From a virus, in IMG/VR virus record IMGVR_UViG_3300008220_000074, positions 1 to 24,076 of that record: DNA of 24,076 nt; one strand, given 5' to 3'. This document shows positions 9,173 through 17,519 of this stretch, one piece after another; positions within the stretch are counted from its first letter, which is position 1; the number at the start of each line of letters is the position of its first letter. Position numbers and translations under genes: made by a program. The notes under the pieces are model-generated. The model was not told the origin of the DNA. It worked only from the letters and a program-made list of their open reading frames with translations, and searched no databases.

Positions 9173-10141
9173 ATGGCTGCTCTAACGCTAAGCGAAGCTC
9201 AGAAGCTTGACCAGAATGATCTGCAAGCTGGCGTAATTGAGAGTCTAGTCACTCGTTCAATGGTCCTGGAAAGACTGCCCTTCGCAGGCTTCACCGGGGA
9301 TAACTTCGAGTTCAACAGGGAGAACAAACGGCCCGCCTCTGCGTGGGCTGACCCCGACGAGGTGTTGGGGACCGATGGCGCGACGTTCACCAACGTGACC
9401 GTGGCGATGCGGTATCTCTACCAGCAGGTGGATGTACCTACTCCGCTGCGCCTTGGGTTGAGTTCCCTGGTGGATCAGGTTGCCGTTCAGATGAACGAGG
9501 CTAGCCTTGCAATGCGCGACGACTTTCTGGATGCCTTTTGGTACGGGGATAACTCTACCAATAGCAAGCACCCGGATGGTCTTCACTACCTAATCGACAA
9601 CATCACGGTTCCGACTGGGGCGTCCCGCCCGCGTGTGAACGAGGGCGCTAGCTCTGCTGCCGGAACACTCAACCTCACGAGCGTGGATAATATGCTCTAT
9701 TCGCTGATGAAGCGGGGGGTTGACCTCATGGCGATGCATAGTACGATCTTCCGGCTGTTCCAGGCCGCAAGTCGAACTACCTCAGTTTCGGGCACTGTGA
9801 ACTTCGTACCTAATGACATGGGTGCGTACATCCCGACTTATGCGGGCATTCCTCTCAGTATCGACGATAGTATCAGGATTACGGAGACTGTCTCCACGGC
9901 TGCTTACGGGGTGGCGACTGGTGGCTCCGCCACCACGATCTTCTTCCTGAAATTTGGAGAGGATTTCCTTCATGGCCTCCAGCAAACCTCCGGCCCGACC
10001 GTCGAGGGACCTTTCCCGCTCCCCGACAAAGACACTTGGCGGATGCGACTCAAGTGGTACGTAGTGCCTGCGGTACTACGCTCCCTCTACTCCGCTGGCA
10101 AAATTGACGGCATCGACGATGCCACCGCAATTGCGGCTTAA
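9173..10141 (+). CDS. Major capsid protein (HK97-fold type)
   Basis: The product is 322 aa, a usual length for HK97-fold capsid proteins that use a separate scaffold. It lies right after the scaffold gene and starts at an ATG preceded by AAAGGA. The N-terminal arm is followed by an Asn/Phe-containing segment (FTGDNFEFNRENKRP) and an extended-loop-like region near residues 45-75. A central stretch, FLDAFWYGDNSTNSKHPDG, resembles the 'made a copy / placed in position' segment common in these proteins, where the product of a folding unit ends in a loop naming a small insert. The C-terminal part (IFFLKFGEDFLHGLQQTSGP onward to RLKWYVVPAV) is typical of the final strands of the fold. It would form the icosahedral shell. 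No cleavage site is evident. Confidence 0.85.
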   Translation: MAALTLSEAQKLDQNDLQAGVIESLVTRSMVLERLPFAGFTGDNFEFNRENKRPASAWADPDEVLGTDGATFTNVTVAMRYLYQQVDVPTPLRLGLSSLVDQVAVQMNEASLAMRDDFLDAFWYGDNSTNSKHPDGLHYLIDNITVPTGASRPRVNEGASSAAGTLNLTSVDNMLYSLMKRGVDLMAMHSTIFRLFQAASRTTSVSGTVNFVPNDMGAYIPTYAGIPLSIDDSIRITETVSTAAYGVATGGSATTIFFLKFGEDFLHGLQQTSGPTVEGPFPLPDKDTWRMRLKWYVVPAVLRSLYSAGKIDGIDDATAIAA

Positions 10142-10149
10142 GGAGAATC

Positions 10150-11022
10150 ATGGCTGAACCACGAGTAGCAGAAGTTTTTGGCCCCGTCTTCAATCTGGAG
10201 GTCGGGGAAAATGTCCAGGAGTGTGAACTCCTAACGTACAGCGCGAGCAATAATGACTGGCGACTTGCCGATGCAGATGCAGAGGCGACCTACGCCCAGG
10301 CAATCGTTGTGAGCGCAAGGCTCAATAACGGTGATGGTAGCACGGTGAGTGCATGTAAGGAGTGCCTCATCGTTGACACTGACACGAGCACCTTCTCCGA
10401 GAGTGGGAGGTTGTACCTGAGTACCACGGCGGGTGCCTATACGGAGACCCGTCCCACGGGTGTTGACGACCTTGTGCAGGTTGTCGGGGAGATTGTAAAC
10501 TCCTTTGGCTGGGGTGCTCCCGCCACCGACAAGGCGATGGTTGCACACCTGACCATTCGTGAGCCTCATGAAGAGACTCACTACTACCCCCTTATTCATG
10601 CGGTTACGGGCACGGGCATTGACCGCGATGGAGACTTTGGGGGTGTGGGCCTGCTCGCCGAGAATGACGAGGTGAGCGCGACGGGAGTTGTTCCCAAGAA
10701 TGCTATCGCAACGGTTGCCGCACAGCTTTTCTGGACGGGAACGGGTGTGGCACTCGATACCTCTGACACCTACACAATTGACGTAACGGGTGGGGTGGAT
10801 GACGAGACCACCTCCGCCAATGCAGATGGAAATGCGGCTGCGGCCCTGACCGTCGCTGCGAATGACATCGCTAGTGCTGATGTCATTGGGGCCTTCACCG
10901 ACGCGACCATCGGCTTCGAGCCTGGTGCCGTCCTCGGCATCATGATTAAGAAGGCGGCGGAAGGCACCGGTGGTGACGACCCCATTATGCTTGGGGTGGC
11001 CGTCACCTACGAGTGCGTGTAA
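10150..11022 (+). CDS. Two-domain capsid decoration-like protein
   Basis: This 290-aa protein follows the major capsid gene by eight bases and has AAGGAG four bases before its ATG. Residues 1 to about 145 follow the pattern of small beta-rich capsid-stabilising proteins: a 'v..G..v.ecel' opening, an interior AIVVSARLNNGDGSTVSACK segment and a VVGEIVNSFGWG end. Residues about 150-290 form a second beta-rich domain with GTGIDRDGDF and repeated Ala/Asp/Thr runs (ADGNAAAALTVAANDIA), ending in MLGVAVTYECV, like a jelly-roll found in several head-region proteins. The protein is very acidic. It probably sits on the outside of the shell. A head-fibre role is an alternative. Confidence 0.6.
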   Translation: MAEPRVAEVFGPVFNLEVGENVQECELLTYSASNNDWRLADADAEATYAQAIVVSARLNNGDGSTVSACKECLIVDTDTSTFSESGRLYLSTTAGAYTETRPTGVDDLVQVVGEIVNSFGWGAPATDKAMVAHLTIREPHEETHYYPLIHAVTGTGIDRDGDFGGVGLLAENDEVSATGVVPKNAIATVAAQLFWTGTGVALDTSDTYTIDVTGGVDDETTSANADGNAAAALTVAANDIASADVIGAFTDATIGFEPGAVLGIMIKKAAEGTGGDDPIMLGVAVTYECV

Positions 11023-11285
11023 TGGAGTTGCGGTTCAACCACGCGCCCATTGTGTACCATAGTACGGGTGAGGTACAAATTGGGGAAACCCTCCTCACAC
11101 GCGAGGAGTTTGAGGACATCGACGCCCGGATACACACGATGAGGAAACGGGGGGGCCTTGAAAGCTCCCCCCAACCCTCAATGTCCTTGGTAAAACGCGC
11201 CCCCTGGTGGATACGGTTCCTCTCGAGAGGGAAAATCCTCCAGCTACCCACCTACCAACCAAGTAAACTACTTAAAGGGATGTAA
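11022..11285 (+). CDS. Unknown 87-aa protein in the capsid operon
   Basis: The ATG at 11022 overlaps the stop of the decoration-like gene (TAATG), so this start is chosen over the in-frame GTG at 11013. The N-terminal half is acidic with a helix (LTREEFEDIDARIHTMRKRGG); the C-terminal half is basic with aromatic residues (LVKRAPWWIRFLSRGK). No known family is recognised. It could be a small head-completion or connector protein, given its place between head decoration and fibre genes, but nothing in the sequence proves this. Confidence 0.55.
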   Translation: MELRFNHAPIVYHSTGEVQIGETLLTREEFEDIDARIHTMRKRGGLESSPQPSMSLVKRAPWWIRFLSRGKILQLPTYQPSKLLKGM

Positions 11286-11290
11286 GAGAG

Positions 11291-13555
11291 ATGGCAATCC
11301 CGCTAAAAGTTACCAACCTTGTCTTCAATGCGGCGGCGGCTGACGCCACCACAACGCTAAAGTCCCTCAATACGGAATTTCCCAAGGCCCTGTCAATCAT
11401 CCTTGATATTAAGACGACGGCCTTTTCGGGGACGCTCGACTTCCAGGGGCGAGAATCTGCCTCCCAGACGATGCAAAATTTGGGCTGGCAAATAATTGAT
11501 AATGAGGCCAGTGCAAGCCTCGCCGTCACGAATAATCAAATTAGCTACACCACCGACACTGCCAACTACCGTGTGTTAATTCCCCTCGCCTCATCCGATA
11601 CCCAAATCGTTATGACGAGGACTGCCGGAAGCATTACCATCACCGCAACGGGGGTGGGCGAGAAGCTACAGAGCCCTTTTAGCTCTGGAGTACGCCTGAG
11701 TGATGATGTGGAGTTGGGCCTGGGGACGGGTTCCCCTGCGGTCCTCCTCTGGGAAACCGCTGACGCGAATGCGAATGTGGCGCTCCTAGCTTTGCCAGAG
11801 GGTGGTGCAACGGACGTTCCCGTGTTTGCAGTGGGGGATGCCTCCGCCAAGAATGTCGATTTGGGGATGTTCGATGGGTTGACCGAACCCATGCTTGCGG
11901 TCATTGATGATGATCAGGATAGTTACATCGGTCTAACCTACTCGGGGGATGACGCCGCAATCCTTAAGATGCGTCTCGGCTCCGGTGGAACCGTCCGGAA
12001 TCACACAATCCCAGACGTAGCCAGTGATACATTTATGACGCTGGGTGCGGCACAAACTGTCACCGGAATAATTACCCATAATGCTGACTTGATTGTTAGT
12101 GATGGCAGTGGTGTGCTCGTGGGTAATGCAACAAGGGTGACGGGAGCATCAGCGATGGAGACCCAACTACTAGGGACTGCCGAGGCTGATAGTGTTGCGT
12201 TACTTGGGCGTTGGAGCGCCGATGCTGCTGCGCCGGGTGTGGATTTTGTCAAGTCTCGTAATGCGACTATCGGCTCCTTCACCATTGTCAATGATAATGA
12301 TGTTGTCGGGGCGCTAAGGTGGTTCCCGGATGACGGTGTAGATTACGCAACTGAAGCTGCAAGCTTCCATGCTGAGGTGGATGATGGGAGTGCGGCGGCT
12401 GGGGATGTGGGGATGGCGTTCGTCTGGAAGCACATGGCGGGGGGCGGAGCGGCACTGGCTGAATCAATGCGCCTAAGCGCCAGTGGTATTTTGCAATTCG
12501 GCTCTGGACAGGAATTTGGTATCCAGCGCACGAGCGCTACGCAGTGGAAGTTCCTCTTTGGTGCGGCTACAATTCTCGACTTCCTCGAGACCACAAGCAC
12601 CAATGCTGTTCGTGAATGGCGCTTCTGGAATAGCGTCGCGAGTACTGGCGCGGACCAATCTCCCATAATTAACATGTACAATGACAAGGCGGGTGAGGTC
12701 GCCTTCCGTATGAACCACGCCGACGACGACACAGGCAGCGGTGCCCTCCTTTCAAATCCTTGGGTGATTCACATTCCCCCAAGCCTAGTCGCCGGGGACT
12801 TCCATCTCAACATTACCCGAGATGGCTTGGGAAATTACATGTCCTTCGACTCCAATGGGAAGGTGTCAGTCGGCTTCGCCATCGGGAATACTACCAATGG
12901 CATCGCGCGATTTGCTGTTGTGGGTGGAGAGGATGATGTCCAGGCGATTATCAAAGGTCATAGTACCCAAACGAACAATATCTTCGATGTCCAGAAGTCA
13001 GATGCAACCTCCCTCCTCAAGGTTGACAACGCCAATGTTATCATCAGCGGAGAGCTTAACGTGGGGGATGGCGCTGATGGCAACCCATCCATCAACTTCG
13101 CCAGCAGCACGACGACAGGACTTAGGTTTATCGGCGCTGGGCAGGTTGGCGTTGAGGCTAACCTACGTGTAGATATGAGCCTCGCGTTGGGAATGAATGC
13201 CTCGGGCACGGCTGGATACTTCGACCTCGTAAACGGCGGGGCAATTCGCCTCGGCGGAACCGCTGCCCACGTTACCACAACCGGCACGAACTACCTTAGC
13301 ATCTTCGACGGGACCGCTCCGGTAGGCACACTAGCGAATGGTGTCTCCCTGTACTCGGCGGCGGGGGAATTGTATGCCATCGATGCAGCCGGTAATACCA
13401 CCCTGAATTCACCTCATAACAAACTAGGTGAGTGGATATTCTACTCGCGCAATACTGAAACTGCGAGAGAAATTACTGTAAACATGGAGCAGTTTTTCCA
13501 GTGGGTGGACGAAACTTTCGGCACACACTGGTTCCACGAAAACAAATCTTTATAG
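11291..13555 (+). CDS. Large fibre-like tail protein, 754 aa
   Basis: The protein is rich in Gly, Ala, Thr, Asp and Asn with few Cys, as expected for a beta-structured trimeric fibre. The N-terminal 130 residues form a separate domain. Residues about 210-480 contain motifs typical of phage fibre shafts (TFMTLGAAQTVTGIITHNAD; LGTAEADSVALLGRWSADAA; MRLSASGILQFGSGQEFG). A later region has IFDVQKSDATSLLKVDN and IISGELNVGDGADG, a repeating 'data plus value' shaft pattern. The last 50 residues, with GEWIFYSRNTETAREITVNM and an EQFFQWVDETFG helix, differ from the shaft and look like a small capping or trimerisation domain. No chaperone or peptidase triad is obvious. ATG 11291 is preceded by AAGGGA. 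It probably binds the host surface, though a head fibre is possible from its position. Confidence 0.7.
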   Translation: MAIPLKVTNLVFNAAAADATTTLKSLNTEFPKALSIILDIKTTAFSGTLDFQGRESASQTMQNLGWQIIDNEASASLAVTNNQISYTTDTANYRVLIPLASSDTQIVMTRTAGSITITATGVGEKLQSPFSSGVRLSDDVELGLGTGSPAVLLWETADANANVALLALPEGGATDVPVFAVGDASAKNVDLGMFDGLTEPMLAVIDDDQDSYIGLTYSGDDAAILKMRLGSGGTVRNHTIPDVASDTFMTLGAAQTVTGIITHNADLIVSDGSGVLVGNATRVTGASAMETQLLGTAEADSVALLGRWSADAAAPGVDFVKSRNATIGSFTIVNDNDVVGALRWFPDDGVDYATEAASFHAEVDDGSAAAGDVGMAFVWKHMAGGGAALAESMRLSASGILQFGSGQEFGIQRTSATQWKFLFGAATILDFLETTSTNAVREWRFWNSVASTGADQSPIINMYNDKAGEVAFRMNHADDDTGSGALLSNPWVIHIPPSLVAGDFHLNITRDGLGNYMSFDSNGKVSVGFAIGNTTNGIARFAVVGGEDDVQAIIKGHSTQTNNIFDVQKSDATSLLKVDNANVIISGELNVGDGADGNPSINFASSTTTGLRFIGAGQVGVEANLRVDMSLALGMNASGTAGYFDLVNGGAIRLGGTAAHVTTTGTNYLSIFDGTAPVGTLANGVSLYSAAGELYAIDAAGNTTLNSPHNKLGEWIFYSRNTETAREITVNMEQFFQWVDETFGTHWFHENKSL

Positions 13556-13571
13556 GAGGGTACTGAGAGAG

Positions 13572-13895
13572 ATGAAGTACCTGGAAAATAGTTCCCGAGA
13601 GAGTAAGGTGTATGGCGAGACCTCACTACAAGCACTCCTTCTCGTCGTCATGAATGCGTACATGCCAATGCAAGGAAAGTCTCTAACTATTCAAGAGTTG
13701 CGTCAGTACAATAAGGCATTCGATATCTTGGAACGGGATCATGAAGGAGTGATTCCTTTGGAAGATGGCGAGCTTGCTGTTGTAAAGAAGGTAGTGGGGT
13801 GGATGTCACCACTCATTCCAGCGGTTATGAGAGATGCACCCTTTTTGGAGGATATGCTCAATGGAGCAAGAGATACTGCGTCGGATGACTCATAA
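13572..13895 (+). CDS. Unknown 107-aa protein
   Basis: I do not recognise this small soluble protein with confidence. It is helical, with LTIQELRQYNKAFDILERD at about residues 38-56, a hydrophobic stretch ALLLVVMNAYMPM near residue 20, and an acidic C-terminus. AGGAGGG lies 11 bases before the ATG, slightly far, with GAGAGAG just next to it; the same GAGAG-ATG arrangement precedes the fibre gene. The next gene begins inside its last 35 bases in another frame. It may be an assembly factor for the tail proteins around it, but there is no direct evidence. Confidence 0.6.
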   Translation: MKYLENSSRESKVYGETSLQALLLVVMNAYMPMQGKSLTIQELRQYNKAFDILERDHEGVIPLEDGELAVVKKVVGWMSPLIPAVMRDAPFLEDMLNGARDTASDDS

Positions 13896-14022
13896 CGAGA
13901 AGTCGATTGCAAATCTCCACGAACGTATCGCGGCAAGGCTTGTTAGACTAGAATTCTCGGTGTACCTCATTGTGGGATTTCTAGCGGGCGCGGGCATTAA
14001 GGAGTTCTTCATTGGCGGATAG
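13861..14022 (+). CDS. Small single-pass membrane protein, holin/XhlA-like layout
   Basis: The 53-aa product has an N-terminal amphipathic helix (residues about 3-30, EILRRMTHNEKSIANLHERI) followed by one hydrophobic segment (about 32-46, FSVYLIVGFLAGAG) and a short C-terminal end. This is the layout of XhlA-type holin partners, which help lysis. GGAGG at 13847-13851, nine bases upstream, supports ATG 13861; an in-frame start at 13834 has no such site. It overlaps the preceding gene by 35 bases and the next by 11. No endolysin is seen in the window, so a lysis role is inferred from shape. A small virion membrane protein is the alternative. Confidence 0.6.
   Translation: MEQEILRRMTHNEKSIANLHERIAARLVRLEFSVYLIVGFLAGAGIKEFFIGG
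13999..14004 (+). promoter_or_regulatory. Ribosome binding site supporting a TTG start
   Basis: AAGGAG lies seven bases before TTG 14012, inside the coding region of the 53-aa membrane protein. This is the best support for the rare start codon of the adaptor-like gene. Confidence 0.7.
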
Positions 14023-15325
14023 GGGTACAATACGTACTGAGGTTGCGGAAGCGGCAGGAGCCCTTGTGTATAGCGGGACGGCTGACTCCGCCACGAGCTC
14101 AACTCTCGTGGATACAGAACTCACATTCGCCACAGATGATGACCTTAAGGGGTTTGAGGTAAGAATCAAGACGGGCACGGGAATAAACCAGGTGCGCCGC
14201 ATCACAGCGAGTAGTGCCTCATCTAACAATATAACCGTCTCGCCAAACTTCTCACCCACTCCCGCCGCCAATGACACGTATGATATATACGAGCCGAGAC
14301 GAGCCCGGGAGCGCCTCCTCACGGATGCAATTACCTCTGGCGTCCGTATGGCCAAGAACCGGGGGCATGTTCTCGAGAAGGTAGACTCACGCCTCATCAC
14401 GCAGGATATTCTCCAGGGCCAAGGTTCCTTCCAGCAACCATTCACCTCCGGTGTTCCGGATGGAGATTGGGCAAAAGATGCGAATAGTACCGCCGCCAAG
14501 GAAACCACCATCATCTACCAAATTACCAAGGAAGACCTCGCAAGTGCGAAGCTCACCTCCGATGGCACCAATGAAGGGTATCTCGAATTTACCATCCCCG
14601 ACTGGGCACTCTACGCGGGGAAGAGCATCACCGTACGTGGGTGGATATATACGGATACCGCCTCCCGCGTAAGACTACGCCTGCTCGATGGAGTAGACAC
14701 GGGCCAAACTGATCAAGTCACCACGGCAAACAAATGGGTGGAGGTGAGTTCCTCCCTCACGGTGAACGCGGCCCCCACCAAACTCACAGTGCAATGTTAT
14801 ATTAGCTCTGGTGCCGCCGTCGTTGCCTACTTCCACCACATAAAGGCAATCACGAGTGAGCCCCTATACGAATTCCCTATCCCAGTGGATAGTACTGCCA
14901 ATTTCGCCTGGATACATCGTGTGGATGTGGAGACGGGCACTCCAGGGGTCTTCCGGCGATTACGTAACGTTGACTGGGCAATCCAGCGAGGAGGTACACC
15001 CACCCTCCAAATATACAGGGTAGGATTCTCCCCCGGTGGTATCAACACCGACAACGCCCTCACACTCCTCCCGAGTAATAGGAAAATTAGGATTTTTGGC
15101 GCGGCATTTCCAACTATCCCCACGAGCGACACCACAGACCTCGACCCCCTCGACGAGTTCATTAAGGCATATGCCATTTGGTATGTGTTGAGTCTCCAAC
15201 GGATCAAAGCAAGTGAGGGTGAATCACACGCCAACAAGATGTTTGTATGGGAGCGTGTGTGGAAGCAGTTTACGCCTCCTGTCCCCCTACAAGCGGACTC
15301 TCGCCAAGTCCAGCGGGGTGTCTAA
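14012..15325 (+). CDS. Head-tail adaptor-like protein with inserted carbohydrate-binding-like domain
   Basis: The 437-aa product starts at TTG with AAGGAG seven bases upstream. Residues 1 to about 105 hold an all-beta segment (STLVDTELTFATDDDLKGFE and INQVRRITASSASSNNITVS) that is common at the front of phage tail proteins, followed by an EPRRARERLLTDAITSGVR helix. Residues about 145-280 read as a beta-sandwich like carbohydrate-binding modules (EGYLEFTIPDWALYAGKSIT; VRGWIYTDTASRVRLRLLDG). The C-terminal part resembles adaptor proteins: a core strand region, then FPTIPTSDTTDLDPLDEFIK and a helix AYAIWYVLSLQRIKASEG. The idea is a tail-attachment protein with a sugar-binding-like insert. The domain borders are estimated by eye. 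A tail protein without adaptor role remains possible. Confidence 0.55.
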   Translation: MADRGTIRTEVAEAAGALVYSGTADSATSSTLVDTELTFATDDDLKGFEVRIKTGTGINQVRRITASSASSNNITVSPNFSPTPAANDTYDIYEPRRARERLLTDAITSGVRMAKNRGHVLEKVDSRLITQDILQGQGSFQQPFTSGVPDGDWAKDANSTAAKETTIIYQITKEDLASAKLTSDGTNEGYLEFTIPDWALYAGKSITVRGWIYTDTASRVRLRLLDGVDTGQTDQVTTANKWVEVSSSLTVNAAPTKLTVQCYISSGAAVVAYFHHIKAITSEPLYEFPIPVDSTANFAWIHRVDVETGTPGVFRRLRNVDWAIQRGGTPTLQIYRVGFSPGGINTDNALTLLPSNRKIRIFGAAFPTIPTSDTTDLDPLDEFIKAYAIWYVLSLQRIKASEGESHANKMFVWERVWKQFTPPVPLQADSRQVQRGV

Positions 15326-15555
15326 TGCTGCGGTATCATGTGACTAAGCGGGGAGAGACGCCCACCCACACGCAACTCACACTTGTAATAAGAGATAGTG
15401 GGGATAAGATAACCTTGGGGGGGAGAAACTTTGATCTCGAGAAGGGAACAAGCCTCCCAATACTCAAAACCGCGATCAAAAATGTGGAGAAATCTATCAT
15501 TGATAATGTGCCTATGGAGGTGCGTATTAGGCTTATCCTCCAGGGGGAGATATAA
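15325..15555 (+). CDS. Unknown 76-aa protein between tail genes
   Basis: The ATG overlaps the previous stop (TAATG at 15323-15327) and its own TAA overlaps the next ATG in the same way. The product is basic, starts with beta strands (TQLTLVIRDSGDKITLGGRN) and continues with a helix (LPILKTAIKNVEKSIIDN) and a final strand. No family is recognised. The tight coupling on both sides suggests a structural or assembly role in the tail, made in step with its neighbours. Confidence 0.6.
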   Translation: MLRYHVTKRGETPTHTQLTLVIRDSGDKITLGGRNFDLEKGTSLPILKTAIKNVEKSIIDNVPMEVRIRLILQGEI

Positions 15556-17519
15556 TGCCTAGTGAAATTATTCTCAATGGGCAGCGTTACGTCACCACGG
15601 AGGTGCAGCGGGAACTCCTCGCGGAATTTAACAACCCCTTCCGCACAACGGGAACACAGAAACGCGCCGATAGGACCCTCCTTAGCTCCTACGAGTATCG
15701 GCCCAAGCTCAAGGGTTTCGGGCGCAAGGTTTCGAATCTCGAGGACCCGGAATCCCTCCTTCGCTTTTGGGATAGCCGCGTAGAGACACGCTTCCCCGGA
15801 GCGGTGGTCTTACCCATCCTTAATGAATCTGTCACAATTTCTTCTCCAGAAGACTTTGCACGAGTGGCAGTACACTTTAAGGGAAAACTTTGGGTAGCCT
15901 TCGAGAAATTATACTCTAGTGCGAATATAACGAGTGTCGCCTCCAGAACCTTCGATGCTGCCACCCCCGGGTGGACTGGTGGGGGTACACGAGTGAGTGA
16001 TGCCAACTCTGGGGGGATGCGGGTATTCGATATGGTAGTTCATAAGGGTAAACTAGTATTTATTGGCACTTCTAGTGTCTCGGCTGACTTCGGTAACCCC
16101 CGCACTTACTCAAGCTCGACAGGAACCTCTTGGTCTGAGAACTCGGATACGGGATTATTGTCCTCATCAATTTGGGCTGAACAAGGAGTGCGAAATCTAC
16201 ATGGGGACCAACTGGCCAAGCTCGTGAGCTTTGGCAATACCCTCGTACTAGCCCTCAATGAAATTGATGTTACATCAGTGTGGAAGAGTACAGACGCCGC
16301 TGCAAACTGGACGCAAATAGCTAACGACCTGTCGAGTGCGGGGGATATCAATGGTAAGGCATCCTATTTTGACCAGGCTAATGCTACCGCACCAGTATTT
16401 GCCACCGAGAATGCACTGTACGCTGTTGACATCACCAACAATGAAATTGATATCCTAATAGACTACTCCCACCGTAGTCACTCTGAAAATGGCCGGGGGA
16501 TGGTTCTCCACAACTCCCGCCTCTATATTCCAATGGGAGACGGCGGCGTTCTCGAGTACTTCTGGGTGGGCGACCATGCCGAAGTCCGGGAGGTTGGACC
16601 AAATCGTGATGACGGGCTTCCGGCAGCACGGCGAGGCCATGCCCTCAGTGGTGTTGGGATTGACAGGTGGGTATTCTTCACCTATGGGGGACATACTGCA
16701 ACCACCAACGCGAGTATCCTTGCACTTGACTTGGAGGATTACTCATGGCATAGTATTTACTATGAGAGTGATGCCAATGTAGAGTTGCCATTCATCACGG
16801 GTAGTTCCGAGAATGATGATGTGGTGAGACTTATCTTCACTGAGGAAGCGATTAGCCCTACATCTAATCCTATGCACATGCTTACGGAAATCCTAGCGAG
16901 TCCAGACAGTGGCGTCACGATTAAACGCCAGAGTAGCGGTGTCTTACAACTACCCACATTTGATGGGGGGATGCCGGAAGTCCCCACGAACTTCCTCGAG
17001 GTGGTACTTGAGGCGGAGAGTCTCAGTGCAACAACCTCTGGCGAGTGGATTGACTACGATTACGGGACGAACGGCGCAGCCTACACCACGACAGATTTGG
17101 GAGACTTCCTGAGTGGAGACAAGGACTTAACCTTTGGGAGCGGCCTAGGCATTTCCGCCAAGACGCTCAACCAACAACTCACACTCCATCGCGGGAGCAC
17201 AAACACCAACACTCCCCTCCTACGAAACCTAGTGTTGAATTATCTCAAGGTTCCCGCAACCCGTTACATCTATCGTATTGTGATTGACCTAGAGGAAACC
17301 GCTCGAACCTACCAGATAACCCCCGAGGACGTTATAACGAATCTTCAAACGGTCCAAGATAGCGTTACGATGGTCTCGTTCAAGTACTCGAGAGCCGCCG
17401 CTGTGAATGTGAAGGCCCTACCCGAGTGGGCATGGCGTTTCGCCATCGGGGAAGCTAACTACGAGCACGAGGGGATGCGCGAGGGGGAACTAGCGCTCGT
17501 TCTGGTAAAGCTTCTGTAA
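15555..17519 (+). CDS. Tail protein with Asp-box/beta-propeller-like centre, 654 aa
   Basis: The ATG has GGGGAG five bases upstream and overlaps the previous stop. The N-terminal 60 residues are basic and of a separate type. Residues about 100-430 contain regularly spaced beta blades: an Asp-box-like SSSTGTSW at 186-193, KSTDAAANWTQI at 244-255, then HNSRLYIPMGDGGVLEYF and a kelch-like RRGHALSGVGIDRWVFFTYG. Asp-boxes occur in sialidase-type propellers. The C-terminal 150 residues are beta-rich and end in a region with RYIYRIVIDLEETARTYQ. It could be a tail hub/nozzle or spike component that meets the host surface. No complete set of sialidase catalytic residues is recognised, so binding rather than hydrolysis is more likely. 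The last 65 bases are also covered by the opposite-strand deoxyribosyltransferase gene. Confidence 0.65.
   Translation: MPSEIILNGQRYVTTEVQRELLAEFNNPFRTTGTQKRADRTLLSSYEYRPKLKGFGRKVSNLEDPESLLRFWDSRVETRFPGAVVLPILNESVTISSPEDFARVAVHFKGKLWVAFEKLYSSANITSVASRTFDAATPGWTGGGTRVSDANSGGMRVFDMVVHKGKLVFIGTSSVSADFGNPRTYSSSTGTSWSENSDTGLLSSSIWAEQGVRNLHGDQLAKLVSFGNTLVLALNEIDVTSVWKSTDAAANWTQIANDLSSAGDINGKASYFDQANATAPVFATENALYAVDITNNEIDILIDYSHRSHSENGRGMVLHNSRLYIPMGDGGVLEYFWVGDHAEVREVGPNRDDGLPAARRGHALSGVGIDRWVFFTYGGHTATTNASILALDLEDYSWHSIYYESDANVELPFITGSSENDDVVRLIFTEEAISPTSNPMHMLTEILASPDSGVTIKRQSSGVLQLPTFDGGMPEVPTNFLEVVLEAESLSATTSGEWIDYDYGTNGAAYTTTDLGDFLSGDKDLTFGSGLGISAKTLNQQLTLHRGSTNTNTPLLRNLVLNYLKVPATRYIYRIVIDLEETARTYQITPEDVITNLQTVQDSVTMVSFKYSRAAAVNVKALPEWAWRFAIGEANYEHEGMREGELALVLVKLL

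Noticed and set aside
13572-14022. Programmed frameshift pair like tail-assembly chaperones
   Set aside because: The second frame has its own GGAGG and ATG, no slippery site was seen in the overlap, and no tape measure follows.
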